From: Candidatus Nealsoniibacteriota bacterium
GTDB lineage: Bacteria; Patescibacteriota; Minisyncoccia; Minisyncoccales; RBG-13-42-11
Assembly: GCA_003556525.1 (NCBI GenBank)
Contig: PWRH01000058.1
Location: forward strand, 1 to 7,015
Reading direction: 5' to 3'
Length of the DNA: 7,015 nucleotides
Made by a program: the position numbers and the translations under genes. A model generated the notes under the pieces. It saw only the letters and a list, made by a program, of their open reading frames with translations. It was not told the DNA's origin and made no database searches. Shown here piece by piece: positions 6,629 to 7,015 of the stretch; position 1 is the first letter of the stretch, and each line of letters starts with the position of its first letter.

Positions 6629-6667
6629 ATGAAATTTTAGCGTATTTTTACGCTTGAGATTTTATTT
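6629..6667 (+). terminator. Degenerate second copy of the array A hairpin
   Basis: The inner stem AGCGTA/TACGCT with a TTTT loop (6639-6654) is identical to the first copy, but the lower stem keeps only wobble pairs and needs a bulge. It ends in ATTTTATTT before GGAGGTG at 6668. Its position after unit A would make it a terminator for read-through RNA, probably a weaker one than the first copy. Confidence 0.35.
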
Positions 6668-6676
6668 GGAGGTGTG

Positions 6677-6705
6677 TTGAGAAGCCATTCAACATATCAT
6701 ATATT
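6677..6705 (+). promoter_or_regulatory. Predicted sigma70-type promoter of tRNA-Ser(TGA)
   Basis: TTGAGA (6677-6682), a 17-bp spacer and TATATT (6700-6705) each differ from consensus at one position. Transcription would start about 6711-6713, a few bases before the tRNA at 6718. The -35 box lies inside the truncated second copy of repeat array A; the -10 box is in unique sequence beyond the repeat. Confidence 0.6.
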
Positions 6706-6717
6706 AAATTGATTTAA

Positions 6718-6804
6718 GGCGGGATGCCGGAGCGGACAATCGGGGCTGTCTTGAAAACAGTTGTACTCTAAAAGGTACCGGGTGTTCGAATCCCTCTCCC
6801 GCCG
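6718..6804 (+). tRNA. tRNA-Ser (anticodon TGA), no encoded CCA, T-stem mismatch
   Basis: This is a class II tRNA. Acceptor GGCGGGA pairs with TCCCGCC. Anticodon stem GCTGT/ACAGT holds loop CTTGAAA, giving anticodon TGA (UCA and, by wobble, other UCN serine codons). The variable arm is built on GTAC/GTAC. The discriminator is G (6804), followed by CAT, so CCA is not encoded. The T stem is imperfect: GGGTG faces CCCTC around TTCGAAT, which leaves a U:C mismatch next to the closing pair and one G:U pair. The 3' strand CCCTCTCCC (6792-6800) is the start of repeat array B. Confidence 0.93.
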
Positions 6805-6807
6805 CAT

Positions 6808-6842
6808 AAAAAACTGAGCGCATTTTGGCGTTCAGTTTTTTT
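6808..6842 (+). terminator. Strong intrinsic terminator after tRNA-Ser(TGA)
   Basis: AAAAAACTGAGCGC (6808-6821) pairs with GCGTTCAGTTTTTT (6828-6841) over 14 positions with one G:U, around a six-base loop, and seven T follow CAG (6836-6842). The stem has A on its left and T on its right, so it could also terminate minus-strand transcripts. It begins only four bases after the tRNA. Confidence 0.8.
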
Positions 6843-6947
6843 GGGAGAGGGCAAGAACCCCCTTCGGGTTAGAATAACGAGCTTTTGCCTGCAAAGCAGG
6901 TAAAAGCGAAGTTTGAAAAGAAGCTTGCTTCTTAGAGCCCCTCTCCC
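6843..6947 (+). ncRNA. Candidate structured RNA/DNA unit B (three hairpins in a closing helix)
   Basis: GGGAGAGGG (6843-6851) pairs with CCCTCTCCC (6939-6947). Inside are AACCC/GGGTT with loop CCTTC (6856-6870), a 12-position stem GCTTTTGCCTGC/GCAGGTAAAAGC with loop AAA and one G:U pair (6881-6907), and AAGAAG/CTTCTT around a CTTG tetraloop (6918-6933). The core matches unit A, but the closing helix and first hairpin have different bases with pairing kept. A further copy begins at 6990. The function is unknown. Confidence 0.55.
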
Positions 6948-6954
6948 GCCGCAT

Positions 6955-6989
6955 AAAAAACTGAGCGCATTTTGGCGTTCAGTTTTTTT
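6955..6989 (+). terminator. Second copy of the tRNA-Ser(TGA) terminator hairpin
   Basis: This is base-for-base identical to the hairpin at 6808-6842, one repeat period (147 bp) later, with the same run of seven T. It follows unit B, so every repeat period carries its own terminator. The next unit opens at 6990 with GGGAGAGGG and is cut at 7015. Confidence 0.75.
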
Positions 6990-7015
6990 GGGAGAGGGCA
7001 AGAACCCCCTTCGGG

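Larger units (their letters stand above)
6456..6690 (+). repeat. Tandem repeat array A, seeded by the 3' end of tRNA-Ser(GCT)
   Basis: The first copy starts inside the tRNA at CCCACCTCC (6456) and runs to 6614. The second copy restarts with the same nine bases at 6615 and stops after GAAGCCATTC at 6690. The period is 158-159 bp. From AGCGTA onward, 6481-6532 and 6639-6690 differ by one base in 52, while the bases between CCCACCTCC and AGCGTA have diverged and lost one base. The similarity reaches back into the T loop (TTCGAATCCCAC against TTTGAGTCCCAC). Each period contains a hairpin terminator and the start of a structured unit. Confidence 0.9.
6792..7015 (+). repeat. Tandem repeat array B, seeded by the 3' end of tRNA-Ser(TGA), continuing past the window
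   Basis: The first copy runs from CCCTCTCCC inside the tRNA (6792) to 6938. The second copy starts at 6939 and is cut by the window edge at 7015. The period is 147 bp, and the 77 bases that can be compared (6792-6868 and 6939-7015) are identical. Each period contains the tRNA 3' strand with GCCGCAT, a terminator hairpin, and a structured unit. Such perfect identity suggests recent duplication or ongoing homogenisation. Confidence 0.93.

Noticed and set aside
6768..7001. A minus-strand open frame of 77 residues with the stretch PSPKKTERQNALSFLCGGRG occurring twice, rich in Lys/Arg
   Set aside because: It is the antisense reading of tRNA-Ser(TGA), its terminator and repeat array B. It stays open only because the 147-bp period is divisible by three, and the GRGIRTPGT-like tail is a common false product of reading a tRNA backwards. 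The E. coli tyrT repeats also contain a small basic frame (tpr), but on the sense strand; I see no start signal here.
6456..7015. CRISPR array or integron attC array
   Set aside because: The repeats are long (147-159 bp) and contiguous, without unique spacers of regular size. No attC core sites (RYYYAAC/GTTRRRY pair) or cassette genes are visible, and no cas or integrase gene is in the window.

Overview
The window looks like a chromosomal segment of an AT-rich bacterium with long A/T homopolymer runs, lysine/asparagine/isoleucine-rich proteins, very short intergenic gaps and no recognisable Shine-Dalgarno sequences. This style fits the Candidate Phyla Radiation (Patescibacteria, e.g. a Parcubacteria-like lineage). 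That placement is inference from style and gene content; there is no rRNA here. UGA behaves as a normal stop: tsaD ends with TGA, and the other complete genes use TAG and TAA with no internal TGA, so the UGA=Gly code of Gracilibacteria/Absconditabacteria is unlikely.

Layout. Positions 1-2278 (minus strand) hold tsaD followed by valS, joined by an ATGA stop/start overlap; valS runs off the left edge. tsaD has a good sigma70-type promoter whose predicted +1 falls on its ATG, so it is probably leaderless. Positions 2342-3939 (plus strand) hold tRNA-Glu(TTC) fused end to end with a membrane family 2 glycosyltransferase: the last A of the tRNA's encoded CCA is the A of the ATG. Positions 3952-6196 (minus strand) hold tRNA-Arg(GCG) followed by recG, which converges on the glycosyltransferase with 12 bp between their stops. 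Positions 6197-7015 carry no believable protein gene. They hold divergent promoters, tRNA-Ser(GCT) and tRNA-Ser(TGA) on the plus strand, and after each serine tRNA a tandem repeat array.

The protein genes are mostly translation and genome-maintenance housekeeping (TsaD for t6A in tRNA, ValRS, RecG) plus one envelope glycosyltransferase. Both complete plus- or minus-strand genes that lack their own visible promoter (the glycosyltransferase and recG) sit directly behind a tRNA on the same strand, so tRNA promoters probably drive them.

The most unusual part is the right end. Each tRNA-Ser is followed by a hairpin terminator and a roughly 105-114 nt unit with three internal hairpins. The core of the unit is nearly identical in the two arrays. 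Its outer closing helix differs between them and in each case copies the 3' end of that array's own tRNA. The architecture resembles the rtT repeats behind tRNA-Tyr in the E. coli tyrT operon, but I do not recognise this sequence family.
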